Assembly: GCF_024713975.1 (NCBI RefSeq)
Contig: NC_091093.1
Span: 23,688,501 to 23,752,500 of the forward strand
Direction: 5' to 3'
Length of the DNA: 64,000 bases
From: Paralichthys olivaceus
Taxonomy: Eukaryota; Chordata; Actinopteri; Pleuronectiformes; Paralichthyidae
Shown here: piece after piece, positions 1-13,137 of the stretch
Position numbering within the stretch: position 1 is the first letter of the stretch
Layout of the letters: the number at the start of each line of letters is the position of its first letter
Notes under the pieces: model-generated
Databases searched by the model: none
The model's input: only the letters and a program-made list of their open reading frames with translations
What the model was told of the DNA's origin: nothing
Position numbers and translations under genes: made by a program

Positions 1-26
1 ACATATAAAATGATTGTTTTTTACAG

Positions 27-109
27 ATTCTGAAAAGCTTCAGCTGTACATGATGTTGGCACAAGCCAAGGAAGCTGTCCCCCATCTGACCCTGAAGGCG
101 TCTATATAA
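27..109 (+). CDS. Terminal coding exon of an unidentified gene (partial)
   Basis: A polypyrimidine tract ending in TTTTTTACAG (positions 17-26) is followed by an open frame with phase-2 entry. It starts at TCT (29) and reads 26 codons to TAA at 107-109. The peptide begins SEKLQLYMMLAQAKEA and ends LTLKASI. Its first half is rich in residues favouring an amphipathic helix. The rest of the gene lies left of the window. I do not recognise the family. The call rests on a good acceptor and non-random-looking protein sequence only, so it could be a chance open frame. The AT-rich DNA after it would be 3' UTR. Confidence 0.4.
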
Positions 110-3100
110 GCCACACCACATACAGTGAAGTACATTACTTACAGTGCGATGAAAAGCAAGAGGGCCTCAACAGGGCCCCAAGTATGTGAGGAGGAGAAAA
201 AACAACACCATCTAAATCATTCTTCATAAATCATGACGAGCTGAAATTAAATGGGAACAAAACGAAAAGAGTGAAAAGAACAAAACAAGATAAGGATGAA
301 AGAGGTAACGTAGCTTTAATATGGGAGGAGGGGTTCATGTGATGGGGAGTTCCTATAGATGATAAAAAAATATTCTTCTGGCAGCCGTCCCAGTTCTGTA
401 TGAAGCCAGAACTCCCTTAATGAGCTCATGGAGGCATCTGAAGGTCTTTGTAGTGAAACAGATGCACAGTAAACTTCTCCACACGTTCTGGTTGAGTAAT
501 TTACAAACTGACAGATCGTATGTATAGACAAAGACGTGTGTTGTTGAGTATACGCTGTTTAGTGGCACAGAAACATGTCTCCCTCATACTCTAGAGCGAA
601 GAGAAACATGACCTAAATCAGGATCCAGCCTGAAAGGTCTGCATGTAGAGATGGCCCAATTGTTGGGGCTCGTTCCACCTCAGAGTTCTTTAATATTGCT
701 GTGTTGCACCAACACAGGTTTTATTGAAGTGTAAAAAATGACCTGGTTGCAAACAACACATTTAAACTGAAGTTTTGAAAAACAAATGTAGGGGAAATTT
801 CCTCAAAAATAGTTTCCACAGTCAAAAACAAATGCAACTCATTAGTCTCTCCTCTGCCTCAAGTGTTTGTGTCTGTATGAACCAGAACCACCCATCTCCT
901 GCAAAGTCCAGTGTGTGTTCTTGAGATTTAACAAGTCCACACTGACTTCCCTGTGTGAGTGATACTCCAGTGAACTGTTGCTGTAACACACAGACCAAAC
1001 ATATTTAAATCTTCCTCGCTGAATACTAGAGATAAACGCTGGTTTTTAATGATTTCTACGTATTTTTTCACTGATCTACAGTTCAGCATTACTCTTTAGC
1101 TGAACCTGATTCTGACATTCGAGTCTGCGACTATCAGTCAGTTACACACTTCTCACAGGAAATCATACCCACTCACCAAAGTTACACATGGGAACAGATG
1201 TTGGGGGTGAGGAGAGGGACTGATTGCGACACAAATCTTCTTACTCCAAGTCAGCAAACTGCCAAACTCACTTTGAGCCTGATATTCTAACATAAAGGAA
1301 GTGGCATGATTGTTTTCGGACATCTGATGAAATTAACTTGGGTATGTGAGCATGAGTTTTCCCTGCCAACCCTCTGGTAAAAACTCCAGAGAATGTCAGA
1401 ACGAGCCCACGTGCAGCAGGATTTCGTCCTGAGGATTCACCACAAGCGAGTGGGCGTGTTGATTTCAAACACGGGATGGACTCTGTAAAAACTCTAAAGA
1501 AAATGATGGAAAAGAGACACCGAACACGTAGAAGACACCGATGTTGAGGTCAACTGGGAAAAACAATATTCCAGAGCTTTTGGTGAAAAGGGCCGATGAC
1601 TGTGTTCTCAACAGAGAAAGTCTCGCAGCATTCTTCATATTCGAAAGTCAAACTCCACACACAGTTCCGAGGTGAGAGCATGTGAGCCCTGGACCAAAGA
1701 CTCATCAGTAATGTCAGTTATTTGTTTTATAGTTTAACGGTAATTTCCTTTCTTAAATATTTTCTTCAGAGTTAAATTACTAATCCTATTTCTGGAGTGG
1801 ATTACTCGCTCTCCAATGGTTTCTCGGGAGGTTAAATTAATGCAATCAGATGGAAGTTTGGTGACTCAACTGCAATGTCAGTTGTGTAATGTGAGCCTCA
1901 CTGTTGGAGTGAATTGTGGAGTTATTAGCAGGGTGGAGGGCACTGCCTCTTGGGGCATATATGCTTCCCTTCGAGCAGCAGACCGCAGGAGGCCACTGAC
2001 AACATATTTTATGCTGTTTGTCATGCACTTGATGACTGGTGTGGAGGAGGTTATGTGAGGCTGCAGCTCTGAATTGTCCTCATATATTTGGTTCAAATGT
2101 GGGAATATTTCCTCTGGAGAAAAAATGTGAAATGAAAGAGACTTGTGAAATACAGTGAACACCCTCCCCCTCTTTCTTCAGCCATTCTGTTCTGTGTGGT
2201 TGTGTTTTTATGTTACCAGATTCCCAGGCTTGTGGATCTGATGATTGTCCATAGTCTTACTGGCAGTTTTAGTGTCTGAGTCTCATTTCAGATCAAGATG
2301 TCCCCATCCTGCCCACATGCTGTCCCACAGGGACCAGAAAACAGTCTCCATAACACAAACATGGGGCGGGCTGCGATGCTGACCGACAACCAGTATCTTC
2401 ACGTCTTTATGTCCAAAAAAAAAAAAGATTATTTGTAAAATATGGGTAGAATTGATGAAATCAGGACAGTGTACAGTGTTGTACTGGCAGTATTACTCTG
2501 AATACTGTTTCATGGTCTGGGTCAGGATGACGACAAAATGTCACAAAATTGGCTGAGCAAAAATCACTCAGCAGGAATTTGTCAGGGTGAGTCTCGTTCA
2601 CTACAACAGAAGAACATGTGTAACATTCAGGCGAAGGGTTGCATCTGGGTAGAAGCAAGACATGAGCATGACAACATGCACAACAACAACAACAAATCCT
2701 ACACATTATTCTATGTGACTTTTGTTAAGCTCATGAGATGTGAGTCACAGCGTCACGTTAATCATCACAAGCATGATTGGCTGAAAAGACGTCACATGAG
2801 AAGAGATGTGTAAACACAGACGCGATCCATATTTTACTATCGAGATAAAAACTGATAATAAGTGTCACAAAATGAACAAAGTATCGTACATCACACATTA
2901 TTGATCGTACGAAGGGCAAAATTATCCTAAAAATACGATAATAATCGTACATCTGGCAACAATGGGTGGAGCAGCCAGGTGCAGCCAGGAAGAGGCAGGA
3001 AGTGACGTATTAATTCTCCTGCGTAGACCATGTGATCATGTTTACATCACCTCAACACTGTTGTGGAGCTCTTATCACCAGCTGTTGGTTCTGTAGGATT

Positions 3101-3589
3101 ACTGCTGTATGACAAAACTATCAGATTAAAAACTGAAAGAGAAGCTAGAGAAAACTTTTCCAATCAAACTTTTTAAGTAAATAATTAATGATGGGGGGGG
3201 GGGGGGGGGGGGTTGTACATATTTATGATCAAAAGCAAGATCTGTTATTGTCTGGATTTGTCATCAGCACATCTGAGAAATAAAAGCTGTATTCTGTGTG
3301 AGCCAGAAACGACCACGCCCGCTCCCACGGCCCCTGAACAGTGTGTCTTCCATACGAACATGTGAGTGCACACACGGTCGCACGCACACACAGCCTTCGT
3401 CTCTCCATCTAGCACGATCAGTACACTGACCCACAGGGAAACTCATGTTACACTCTCTGCAAGTTGAAAACTGTTATTTCCTGACATAAATATACAGGCT
3501 CTGGTGGAGCCTCCGTCTTTCCTGTTCCTCTTCCGATCATAAGTACATCCTTACGGTTCACACGTGAATAATCTCAAAGCTGAGGGTGA
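110..3589. other. Gene-free stretch, possibly 3' UTR at its left end
   Basis: No open frame with recognisable protein features is seen on either strand. If the exon at 27-109 is real, the first part is its 3' UTR. A pure run of about 20 G lies near 3193-3212. An AATAAA hexamer occurs near 3279. Confidence 0.5.
3193..3212. repeat. Poly-G homopolymer
   Basis: About 20 consecutive G residues, directly visible. Length may be imprecise because such runs sequence badly. Confidence 0.9.
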
Positions 3590-3740
3590 CCTGATTGAAC
3601 AGGCGCCTTGAGCAGCAAGTCACTGGTTTGATTCCTGGCCAGATGGACCTTTTAGTGTTTGTCATTCCCCGGCTCTCTAACCCCCTTTCCTGCCTCTGTA
3701 AAAAGTACATTTAAAAAGAATAACAGAGAAATGTATTGTA
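3590..3740 (+). repeat. tRNA-derived SINE fragment
   Basis: Contains a B-box-like GGTTTGATTCCTGG followed by a body with TTTAGTGTTTGTCATTCCCC and a CT-rich tail. This resembles the widespread teleost SINE whose body reads 'tttgctgcatgtcatcccc'. The same family is seen at 16290-16430 (+) and 29985-30070 (-). It is diverged and truncated. Family assignment is from memory. Confidence 0.5.
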
Positions 3741-6033
3741 CTGTTAAGGGCAGCAGATGTTGTAATTTTGAAAAAAACATACATGTTTGAATATTGAGCA
3801 CCTTTCTCCTTATTCCCCGTCCTCCTCATAATTCTTACTTTTCTTGAAACTGACATCCTTCCTCCTTCCCTTCTTCACCCTCTCTTTACGCTTTGATAGA
3901 TGTCATTCCACATGACCTCTTTTACCTCTTCACCACCTCTCTTTATACTTATTCCATGTATCCCTCTGTGTCTTATCTGAGGTTCCTGCCCACACTAATA
4001 CAACACACATGTCTGCAGCTGTATAATGAGCTGCTGCAGGGATCCCGACTTGGCAGCAACACATGGCGGTCAGCGTGGATGACTGTGTTGTGGTCTGTGG
4101 AACATTGCTGTTAAATTGTCCAGCACAGTACGATTCATCATCAGAAACTGTTTCTTGTGCTGACATTCACTGCGCAGAGTTCAGGCAGTGAGATGCAACA
4201 GGTAACTTTGGCCCCTAAGTGTCTCTCAATCAAAATAATAACAAAACACCAAGTTTGATGACATCATGAAGCAGCGTGGGATCATGGGAGTTGATGTCTT
4301 CACCATAATCTATGACAGCAAGCAGATTATCATGATCCAGTTAGAGTGGCAAAAACTAACAGTGGAAGGAGAAAACAGCTGACTGCTAACAGGCTAGCAG
4401 TGTGTACCTGCTTCGTTATATGTTGTTAGCCCCAGAAATGATTGCAGAGATGGACAAAGCCGCAGGTATTAAGAAATAAAAAGTGACTAAAATTAAAGGT
4501 CCCCTTACCTTTAATAAAATTTTATATTCCTCTGGGTTTGAAAACTGTTGGAAACATTTTGGATATAGTGAGTTAACAAGTTAAGAAAATATACAACATA
4601 TGAGAAGTTGTTTTTAGACATTTTAATTTAGTTCAATTAGTTGAATTAAACATTTAGTTTAGTTTAATGCAAGTGTTACATAATCTTTAACACAACAACT
4701 TCCATTATAAAAATTAGCTCTGAAATTTCTCGAAGAGTCTTAACTGTCTAAACGATGGGTGGCATCTTTTTATATTTTTATTTTGCTGAAGGGAACGGGT
4801 GGATCTTGCATTTCAAACTCCTCACTCCTCGTTTTTTCCTCTTGTGTGTTAGTGTGTGTTTGTTCACATGTGCATGTTCTGCCTGTGTGTTGCTCTGCCC
4901 TCTCTCATGCCTGTTTATGGTCAAACTATGCTGGCAGCTCTGTCAGAGCACAGCAGAGGTCATGGGGGGGGAAACAAGGAAAAAGAGAGAAAATGTAACT
5001 TGCTCATCCAGTTTAGCTTCTATATGTCATTTATAGTTCCCCTCAGATTTGTCATCTTCTCTCCAAAGTTATGACACAGAAATTCAGTAAAGCTCCCACT
5101 ATTGTTTCACACTTTCTGTTTTGTGTCCGAGCATAAATTCATTTCAGCAATAAACTATCCCTCCAGATAATTTGAGGGGCACTGTCATGTCGTCCATCTA
5201 TGGTAAGTTGCTTGGATAACCCTAACCCGCATATGTTAAGCATTAATGTAAACATCTGTGGTATTACTGTAACACAACAAGATAAGTAATGGATTATGGA
5301 CTTATAGAAAATGATCATAAAAGCAGGCGCACACACACAGACACACAAACACACTCACACAATGTGCGTCACACTAAAATATGATTTCATGCAGTCAGCC
5401 CTCATGTCATCACCTGTTCATCAACAACAGTTCATTCCCTCCGATCCCTCTGCACTTGCTCTGCATCTGTTATTAACTGAGAACGAAGGAGTGTCCTGAC
5501 ACTGTGAGGGAACAGGCCCCAGTGAGCTGCAGCTTCAGGTCGGCTCACAGCACAAGGTGGAGGATTTCTTTTTTCATGCAACAGTTTGGCAGATAACACT
5601 GGGAGGAGCCTCTTGACAATTCAGCGTGTTCCAGCTGAAGGCCGAGCCTGGTAAGGGTATTACAGCAGCATGACTGATCACACTGCTGCTCGGCCTGAAC
5701 ACACTCACCCCATTCGATGTGAGTGGGTGTGTGTCTGTGTTTGAACGGGTTTCAGTTTAATACCATCGGTTCCTGCTGGTAATGAGAGGAGTCTTGATCG
5801 ATGTGAGCAGCTGGGAATGGAGGCAGAGTGAGAGACGAAGTTGAGAAACTACCATCGTGTGAAGCAACAGTGCACATGTGTGTGTCAGTATAAATATACT
5901 TGTAGGGACCTGCTCATGACAGGCTGCTGAAGACGCCCCCCCCCTCAGGCTTTAGTTTAAGATTCAGGCTGAATCAAATGTGTATGTAGAAGTCACACAC
6001 TCAGTAGAGGACATACGAGGCCCAGCAGTCCCC
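3741..6033. other. Gene-free stretch
   Basis: No supported coding sequence. It contains a short CA-rich tract near 5329-5362. An AATAAA hexamer occurs near 5150. Reading frames present are short and low complexity. Confidence 0.5.
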
Positions 6034-6352
6034 TTAAAGGTCCAGTGATTTGGGCAGAAATTGAATATAAAATAATCCTAGTGATGTTTTCAATAGGGTG
6101 TAATCATCTAAATTATATGACTTGTTGTTTTCTTTACCCTTGAATGGGCTTTTATATTTAAAAATGTTCTCTCTGTGGAGGCTGCCATGTTTTTTTACTG
6201 TCGTCCAAACTAAACAAACTAAAACCTTTTGAGTTTTCATGACAACTGAAGTTCACCACAGGTTCTCTCTCATGTTGGGAAGGGGGGAGGGTAAGATGCA
6301 ACGTGAAACTTCACCACAAGTTGTCACTTAATTCTACACACTGAACCTTTAA
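6034..6352 (+). mobile_element. MITE-like element, copy 1 of 5
   Basis: Begins TTAAAGGTCCAGTG and ends CACTGAACCTTTAA, so the ends are inverted repeats with TTAA at both edges. The internal text (CATGTTTTTTACTG, then AACCTTTTGAGTTTTCATG, then an AGGGTAAG-rich part) matches copies at 27317, 33587, 39099 and 51966. It codes for nothing. The TTAA edges suggest piggyBac-type mobilisation, but that is inference. Confidence 0.75.
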
Positions 6353-7774
6353 GAAACAACATGTTAACTAACCTAACACAAACTTCTGTTTTGAGTTGAA
6401 CCACCTCTGTAACATGTCTGATATTATTAATCAAGATCCATGAATCATCCTCTGGGAAATCAGTGAAAATGTTGCAAAAAATGCCTTGTTGCACAATGTT
6501 AAAATTACAAAACAAACTATTACCACATCTGCACCACAGTTTTATGAACTGGCCGAGCACCAAGTTTTGTGGTAATCAGTCCAGTACTTTTTGTGTAATC
6601 CTGCTAACTATCAAACAGGTGCAGCCTGACTGAGAGCTCCAGGAACCTACACGCCCACCTACACCTGCCACCTGCACTGGTTGGACGACACTATGCACGC
6701 AATGCTTTAGCATTTTACTGTAAATGGGACCATTGTTTACAAAATGAACATGCTGTATTGAAGAAGACTTGAAACATAAACTCTTTGGGTCACATTCCAA
6801 TCCTCTACAAAACGTCATGGAAATGGGTTGAGCAGTTTTTGTGTAATCCTAACAGACAAACAAACACAGATGAAAACATATCTTACTGAGTAGAGGTAAG
6901 AATATTGAACTGAGAGATGATTTCATGTTACTAAGGACAATAATAACTTAGTTTGAGGCTACATAACCTCTCATCCTACGATATTAAGACACAAGTGTTT
7001 TTTGGGCCGCTTAAAATTTAAAAATGTTTTTACTGCAGTGAAAAAAGAGTTTTCCTGATTGCAAAATAATGAACTCTCAAAAAAAGCAGAAATGTAAGAC
7101 AGAGTTTTTGAGTGAGATGAATGGATACAGAATTTGCTCCGCGGATACGTACCTGACATGTTTCTGAATGATTACTGCTCACTTAGGTTTTCAACACTAA
7201 TCCATCAAACTACTCTTGAAATGTTGAAATAATAAAAAACTAACTACATGCAGCCTGGATCAGTGGCTGTGGCAGGGAAAGGCCCGGAGCTGCTTTGGTT
7301 AGTGATTGATTACCAACAGTTTCTTGCTGATCTTGGACCTGAGCCTTAGTCCACAGAAACACAGATACACACATGCTTGGCTTTGCTATAGTTGCAAGGA
7401 CAGTTTATTCAAACTTAATCCTTGTGGAATTATGTAACCCTGCTTAAAACAGCAAGAGTCAATGCTTCACCCATCTGTGGGTAGTGTAATGTAATGTTTT
7501 AAAGTCAAAAACATTATCTCATCATTTTAATCTAATAAGTATTTTGTCTTCATTAAAAGTCACAAAGCAAAGTTTTACGTATATCGCACTTTTCACAGAC
7601 AATCGCAAACAGGGTTTAACAAGATCTCAAATTGAGAAAGATACACAAACAAATGATACAAAGATTTAGAAAAAGGTTAGCACATGCGACATGTTAAGAA
7701 AAGTGATCGTAGACTGCGGGTCCAGAAAGTGAAGCCAATACAGAAATGCCTGAAACCTGTATTTTCTAAAATGA
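6353..7774. other. Gene-free stretch with repeat fragments
   Basis: No gene seen. Two similar pieces (about 6560-6605 and 6810-6870) contain 'tttttgtgtaatcct', a phrase typical of a common teleost interspersed repeat that also occurs near 7850, 11230, 37930, 50480 and 61310. Confidence 0.45.
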
Positions 7775-7788
7775 CCAGCAGAGGGTTC
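7775..7788 (+). promoter_or_regulatory. CTCF-like motif
   Basis: CCAGCAGAGGGTTC matches the first eleven positions of the CTCF core CCASYAGRKGGCRS and then departs. Motif match only; no evidence of occupancy. Confidence 0.3.
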
Positions 7789-7800
7789 ACTTGCAAAAAG

Positions 7801-7837
7801 TAGTTTCTATTGTCGTTGTAGTCGACGATAGAAACTA
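7801..7837. repeat. 15-bp stem hairpin
   Basis: TAGTTTCTATTGTCG (7801-7815) is followed by a 7-nt spacer and then CGACGATAGAAACTA (7823-7837). The second arm is the reverse complement of the first with one mismatch. It sits just before a common teleost repeat fragment, so it may be that repeat's end. Confidence 0.7.
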
Positions 7838-7849
7838 CCTAGTAAACAT

Positions 7850-8130
7850 TTTCCTGATTTTGGTGCGAATCTAGATCATGGGGCGGATCCAGGATTTATT
7901 TTCACTTCAACTCTGTAAAACAGGATGTTTTTCAATTTCTTTCCATGATTTCTCAAAGAATAATTCATGGATCTTGATTAAAATAAAATCAGACTTTTTT
8001 AGGGGATGGATATTTATAAGTGAGTGCATTTTGATGCAGATCCAAAGAAAAATCAGCATCTAGTGAATTTAAAAGTGGTTTCATAAGGGGTTTGTTGGGC
8101 CTTGGCAGAGGTATGAGCTCTACTGAGTGT
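7850..8130 (+). repeat. Teleost interspersed repeat fragment
   Basis: Contains 'gattttggtgcgaatctaga', 'ggggcggatccaggattt' and, at the end, 'ccttggcagaggtatgagctc'. These phrases belong to a very common fish interspersed repeat. Related pieces occur near 11215, 50430, 52320 and (reverse) 61100-61370. Assignment is from memory of the family. Confidence 0.55.
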
Positions 8131-10183
8131 CATTCTTATTCCTTCTTTTTTTTACCTTGTTGCAAAACACTTTGTTAGGAGGAAATGCTTTACATGTATC
8201 ACAAACAATAGACGGCCCAGACATGGAAAAAAGAAAAAACTAGATCATAAAATTCACCGGCGGGGGTTAAACTGTATGAACGAGCAGAGAAACACTGGAG
8301 CAATATTCCCAGTTTCATAACAACACGGAAAACCCCTTTGTCCGAATGACGCAGAGGTCTCCCTCCTGCTGTGAACACACCCTTTCCCACACGGAAGCTC
8401 TCATTAACCTGACTGACTCCACACTTCCTGCTGGTCAATCATTGTGCCCCAATTTACTGGTTACTGTGGCAACAGTTGTTTTCTGGGAACAAGGGTGTCT
8501 GGGTACTGAGAGAGGTCAGCTACAGAGAAATATTGGTGTAAAACGCGTGTTTTTGCTCATTCAAACATTTAGTACGTTTTTCCAACACTTCCCAGTATTT
8601 CACCTGTTAAAACTAAAAGCGACGCCAAGGCCCCCTGCATTTCTGGAAATATCCGTCCCCTTGATCTTTTTCATCATTCAGGAATTGCACATGAGGGTGA
8701 GAAGAAAATTAAAGACAGAAAACAGATGATATTCCATCATGTAATACATGATAACATAACAGGAAACCTTCTGCTGGTACAGTTATTGTACCAATGATGA
8801 TGTGGGTTCTCTGAGTCATACAGATATTTGAAATGTGAACAATATGTCGTGTCCTGCAGCACTGAACTGTAGCAGCAGATGTTCATGTAAAAAACAAAAC
8901 TTCAGCCTGGTATTTTTTCTCCACCTTCACTTCTGCAGATGAGTCTCCGTGACGTTTTACATCCTGCCGAGCACCTGCTGAGTTCATTGTGCTGATAATT
9001 GTGAGAACTTCCATTATGACTCGGAGACAAACATCGCTCAGTCATTCCAACGACAACTCCTGGAAGCACTTCAGTCCTTAAACATAATTATCTTGGGAGG
9101 GATTGTTAAAACGATGTGGACTGTCAGCTGCCTACTGGACCCTTAATGTGAGTTTAAGCTGATTCTTGGATGAGACTGAGATCAACTCTCAATGTTGGTT
9201 TACTCAAAACCAAATTTGGCACTTGAGTGAAAACAAAAACAAGCATAATCATTTGAATTTCTTGATCATTTCTGTGACTGACAAAACTGCTGACACACCT
9301 CATCATGAAGGCTTCATCAGAGCATAGGTGTCAACAGTGATCTCACCCATTCCGTTACTTTTTTTAGTTGCGTTTCCACCGAAGGAACTCGGAACCTTTG
9401 CAGGAACCCCCCCCCCCCCATAAGTCCCTGCTCTGGAGGGTAGTATTTAACAATACAACTGTCTCTGCAGTAATTCACAAAATCTGTTTCCTTACTTCAA
9501 GTCAAGCATTTTCGCTGTTTTGAACTTGTATGTTGCTTTGTTACTGCTCGTCTCTTTTCTGATCAGTGGCAGCACAATTCTAATCTCCTGTATGTTTGCC
9601 TAATTTATGTAGTGTCATCATTCTTGAAAAGTCTTCTGCGTTACTGCTGATTCTTGTTTCCAAAACACTTCAAACTCAACAGTATTGGGCCCATTACCAT
9701 ACACATCCAAGTGTGATGCCTGTAAGATGAATGGTTGTTGAGAGTCAAATACAGACAGACTTCTGGAATTAGTTGATCAATTCCACAAAGTAATACTACG
9801 CAGAGCTACTAGAATGACTGTCGGGTCTAATATTTTCACTACTGGAGTACTGCCTTTTCACTGACGTTGTTTGGGGGAACACATAATGCCATGCTGTCTT
9901 TTTCAGGGAGAGATTCAGCGTGGGAGAGGCTTTTGTTTCTTCTTTTAAAGGACGTACAAATAGAAATTAAAAAAAAACCTCACACAAATGCGGGGAAATC
10001 CAAATGGCTGATCCATTTAGGAGGAGGCAGGAGCTGAGCAGCTCGAGCGGCTCAAAGACCTGGAAGTGACTCACATGTCCCAGAACCTGACCCCCATCAT
10101 TAACAACCGCCTACACCTCCCACAGACACACACAGAGAACCCTCAGTGGTGCAGCAGAGAGAATTAGAGTCTGAACCAGCGAA
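8131..10183. other. Gene-free stretch
   Basis: No supported gene. The open frame at 8346-8729 has no domain, no splice context and no family resemblance. A short poly-C run lies near 9409-9419. Confidence 0.5.
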
Positions 10184-10634
10184 ATGGAGATCAGATCATC
10201 ATCAACAGAATGTAGGGGCACGACTGTGGTCTGCTGGGGTTTGTGTTGTGGTCAGAAGGGATCTTACTGGTTAGCTGACAGACTCAATGTGCAAGACTTG
10301 GGTTTTGTGGTGAGACCACCTCTGCCCGGCTGGAAGAGTTTAACCTCTGATCTCCAAGCTGCGATATCATCAGCAATACAGAGCGGTGGAGCGAGCGATG
10401 AAAATGAATGTTACATATCAGAAGTACTGGAGCAAAACAGGAAAGCCCCAACTGGAAAAAACACTCACTGTGCTGATGGTGTTTTGGGTTATCTGAGTCA
10501 CAGAGCTGAGATGAACATGCACTGTCCCTGCAGCTCTGGAAAGATTAATAAAGTCTCTCCTGGGCAGCACATGCTCGTCGTTCCTCTCCTGACATTGTAC
10601 CACATACTGAACCACTTGTTGCTCCCTGAAAGGT

Positions 10635-10657
10635 CCACACACACACACACACACACT
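10635..10657. repeat. (CA)n microsatellite
   Basis: About ten CA units, directly visible. It forms the end of the spurious 158-codon open frame at 10184-10660. Confidence 0.9.
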
Positions 10658-10660
10658 TGA

Positions 10661-13123
10661 ATTACTGCAGGGTTCAGATATTATCTCAAGATGTTCTTTG
10701 ACTGTGAGAAATTAGTCTCCCAATCACACATAACTGATCTCGAGGATGAATATGTTTTGCTCTGAGAATGAGACAATGCCTGGATAACAGCCCTGAAAAG
10801 CCTTTGTAAAGACCCAGGGGACTTACGGATGGAAGGGATTCACAGGGATTCCTGACTGTCACTTTCCTCAGTATGTGGTTGCTCTCTAGGGGATGGGCGG
10901 ATGCTCAGCTTGGATCAGGCCAAAGGAACGAGCACAGGCAAATAAGGTGTTTGAGTCGTAGGCCAAACAGCTGGATCAAAAAAGCATGTGGGTGGTATTC
11001 TATGACAATCCCTGTGAACAGCATGATGACGAATGAGACGTCGGACGACTACACTGTTTGGTATCAAGTTTGTTGCTGCTGCGTCAACTGTGTATTAGAC
11101 AGACTGACTACAGTCTGATCAGTGAAAGGGACACAGCTTGAACTGTGACAGTGAAAGTGTCTTATACTCAGATCCAGTCAGATTTTTCAGCTATGACTTC
11201 ACACATATTTAAAAATTGTGGTTCTCTGCCAAGGAGATTAAGTTTTCACCTCTGTGTTTGTTGGTTTGTCAACAAGATTACACAAAAATAACACAATAGC
11301 ACAAATTTCCACAAAACTTGTTGGAATGATGCCATATGGGTCGGGGAAGAACTCTTTAAATTATTGTCACAAATTATAAGCCCATATTTACAAATCACAA
11401 TTTGTCTCATAGGGATTAATTCAGCTGCTTTCATGATCCAACATCAGTGTCAGACTATGTTGTTTTTAAATGACATCCAACACCCTGTTGTCCAATAAAA
11501 CATTAAGCAACCTGAACATATTTCACATTTGTAAAATATAATTGAGGCCATCTTTTGCATCAGTTGCATAATTCTTATTTGAATAACCTAACTTGACATT
11601 GTGCAAGTCAAAGGACTTAGAGGCGCACATGAGAAATAGTTCACGACCTCTTTATGCAAACTGTGTTCACGAGCCGGCCAGAGCTGTCCGTGAGAAATTT
11701 ACAAAAGAAACCTCAAAAAAAAAAGGGAAAATTGAAATAATCTCCGGAGAGGCCATGTAAAGAGGGTTCCAGGAAGGAAGGGGAAAAAGTCTCTGTGGTA
11801 TCAGATCACAAGTCTATTTGAAATAAACTGCACTCATGACCAGCATTCAGCATTCAGCGTTCATTACTGAAGGGTAATTACCACAGAGCTGTGGTACAAT
11901 GAAAGACTCATTGTTTTGATTAAATCAGGCTCTGATTACATACGTCGGCCTGTACAATGAAACTTCAGAGGAGAGCACGGTTCAAACAATCATGAACTTC
12001 TAAATGAACCAAATTTGCTAAGACATCAAATTTGAAACCCCCCAAAAAAAACATCTTAAATAAAGCCTCAAGCTCCTGGTGGATGTCATAAATGTTTTGC
12101 CATATCTTTCACGAGGGTGTGAGTCACTTTCCAATGAGCCAGAGTATCACATGCAAGAGCTTCAGCCTGGTCCTGTAGGCGAATTCAGTTGAGAATAGCT
12201 CAGTCATCAGAAGCAGCGAGAAAGAGCAGCTGTGACTGTTTGATCACATTATGACTCCATGTCTCCTCTTCTTCTGCATCTTCTAACTGAAATCAATATC
12301 AACTGAATGTTATGCTGTAGAAAACCAGGCTGATGAGAACCATCGCTGACTCAAACTCTTCTGAACCTTCTGCACCTGGAACCACACCCAGTGGTGAGGT
12401 GGTGCCTGGAGAAGTTTGCATACTACATTTTTTTCAGCAAAGGATAAATGTTTTGTTTTATAAACTGTGACATGAAGTACTACTAATGATTTGTTTAACC
12501 TGAAATGGGCAAGTTGTCAATTTGTGATGCAGATGCAGATCTGGCATCAATACTGGCCCACAGACTTTATGGTGAGTCAACTTCACGATGATGCAGATGA
12601 GTAAACTCAGCAGTCTATGGGCCAGTAGTTTCTGTTGTGAACTCTCACATGGAGCAGCTGAACTGCAACAGGAGGCCAGAGTAGGCCAGAGTGTACCACC
12701 ATTATAAAACTACACATTATTTGTCATGGGGCAGTTTGGAAATATGACTGTATAAATATCAAAGTTTGCAAATATTACAAATGTTACTGAATAAATAACT
12801 TCACTGCACGTTATTAGCAATTTACAAGGTTCAGCCATTAAAAAGTTCTCACCGTGGTTGACGTCTTCACATTGTTGAACATGAGGCAGAGTCTCTGTCC
12901 CCATCAGCTTCCTCTCTGACCAATTTAGTTACGTTTTCTTTATTAGTTATTTAATTAGTTTAGTTAATGTCAGGGAAAAGAGCAGGTGATAAACAGGAAG
13001 TCAAACACTGGCATGACACGCTCTACTCTGCCTCTGATTGGCTGTTAATCAGGAAGTCAGGTGAAGAGCAGGTGATATTTTTAACAGGAAGTCGAACCCA
13101 GACACGAGCTTGAGTTTGCTTGA
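10661..13123. other. Gene-free stretch with repeat fragment at 11215-11345
   Basis: No supported gene. Around 11215-11345, 'ctctgccaaggagattaagttttcacc' followed by 'gtttgttggtttgtcaac' is a classic phrase of the common teleost interspersed repeat also seen at 7850 and 61100. Confidence 0.5.
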
Positions 13124-13137
13124 GCTCCCCCTGGTGG
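13124..13137 (-). promoter_or_regulatory. CTCF-like motif
   Basis: The minus strand reads CCACCAGGGGGAGC, matching CCASYAGRKGGCRS at all but one position (A for C at position 12). The same word recurs at 21106-21119, so it could instead be part of a dispersed repeat. Confidence 0.4.

Noticed and set aside
8346-8729. Open frame of 127 codons on the plus strand
   Set aside because: No domain, signal or conserved motif; lies among repeat fragments.
10184-10660. Open frame of 158 codons on the plus strand
   Set aside because: No recognisable domain, ends inside a (CA)n microsatellite, no splice-site or family support; typical chance frame.
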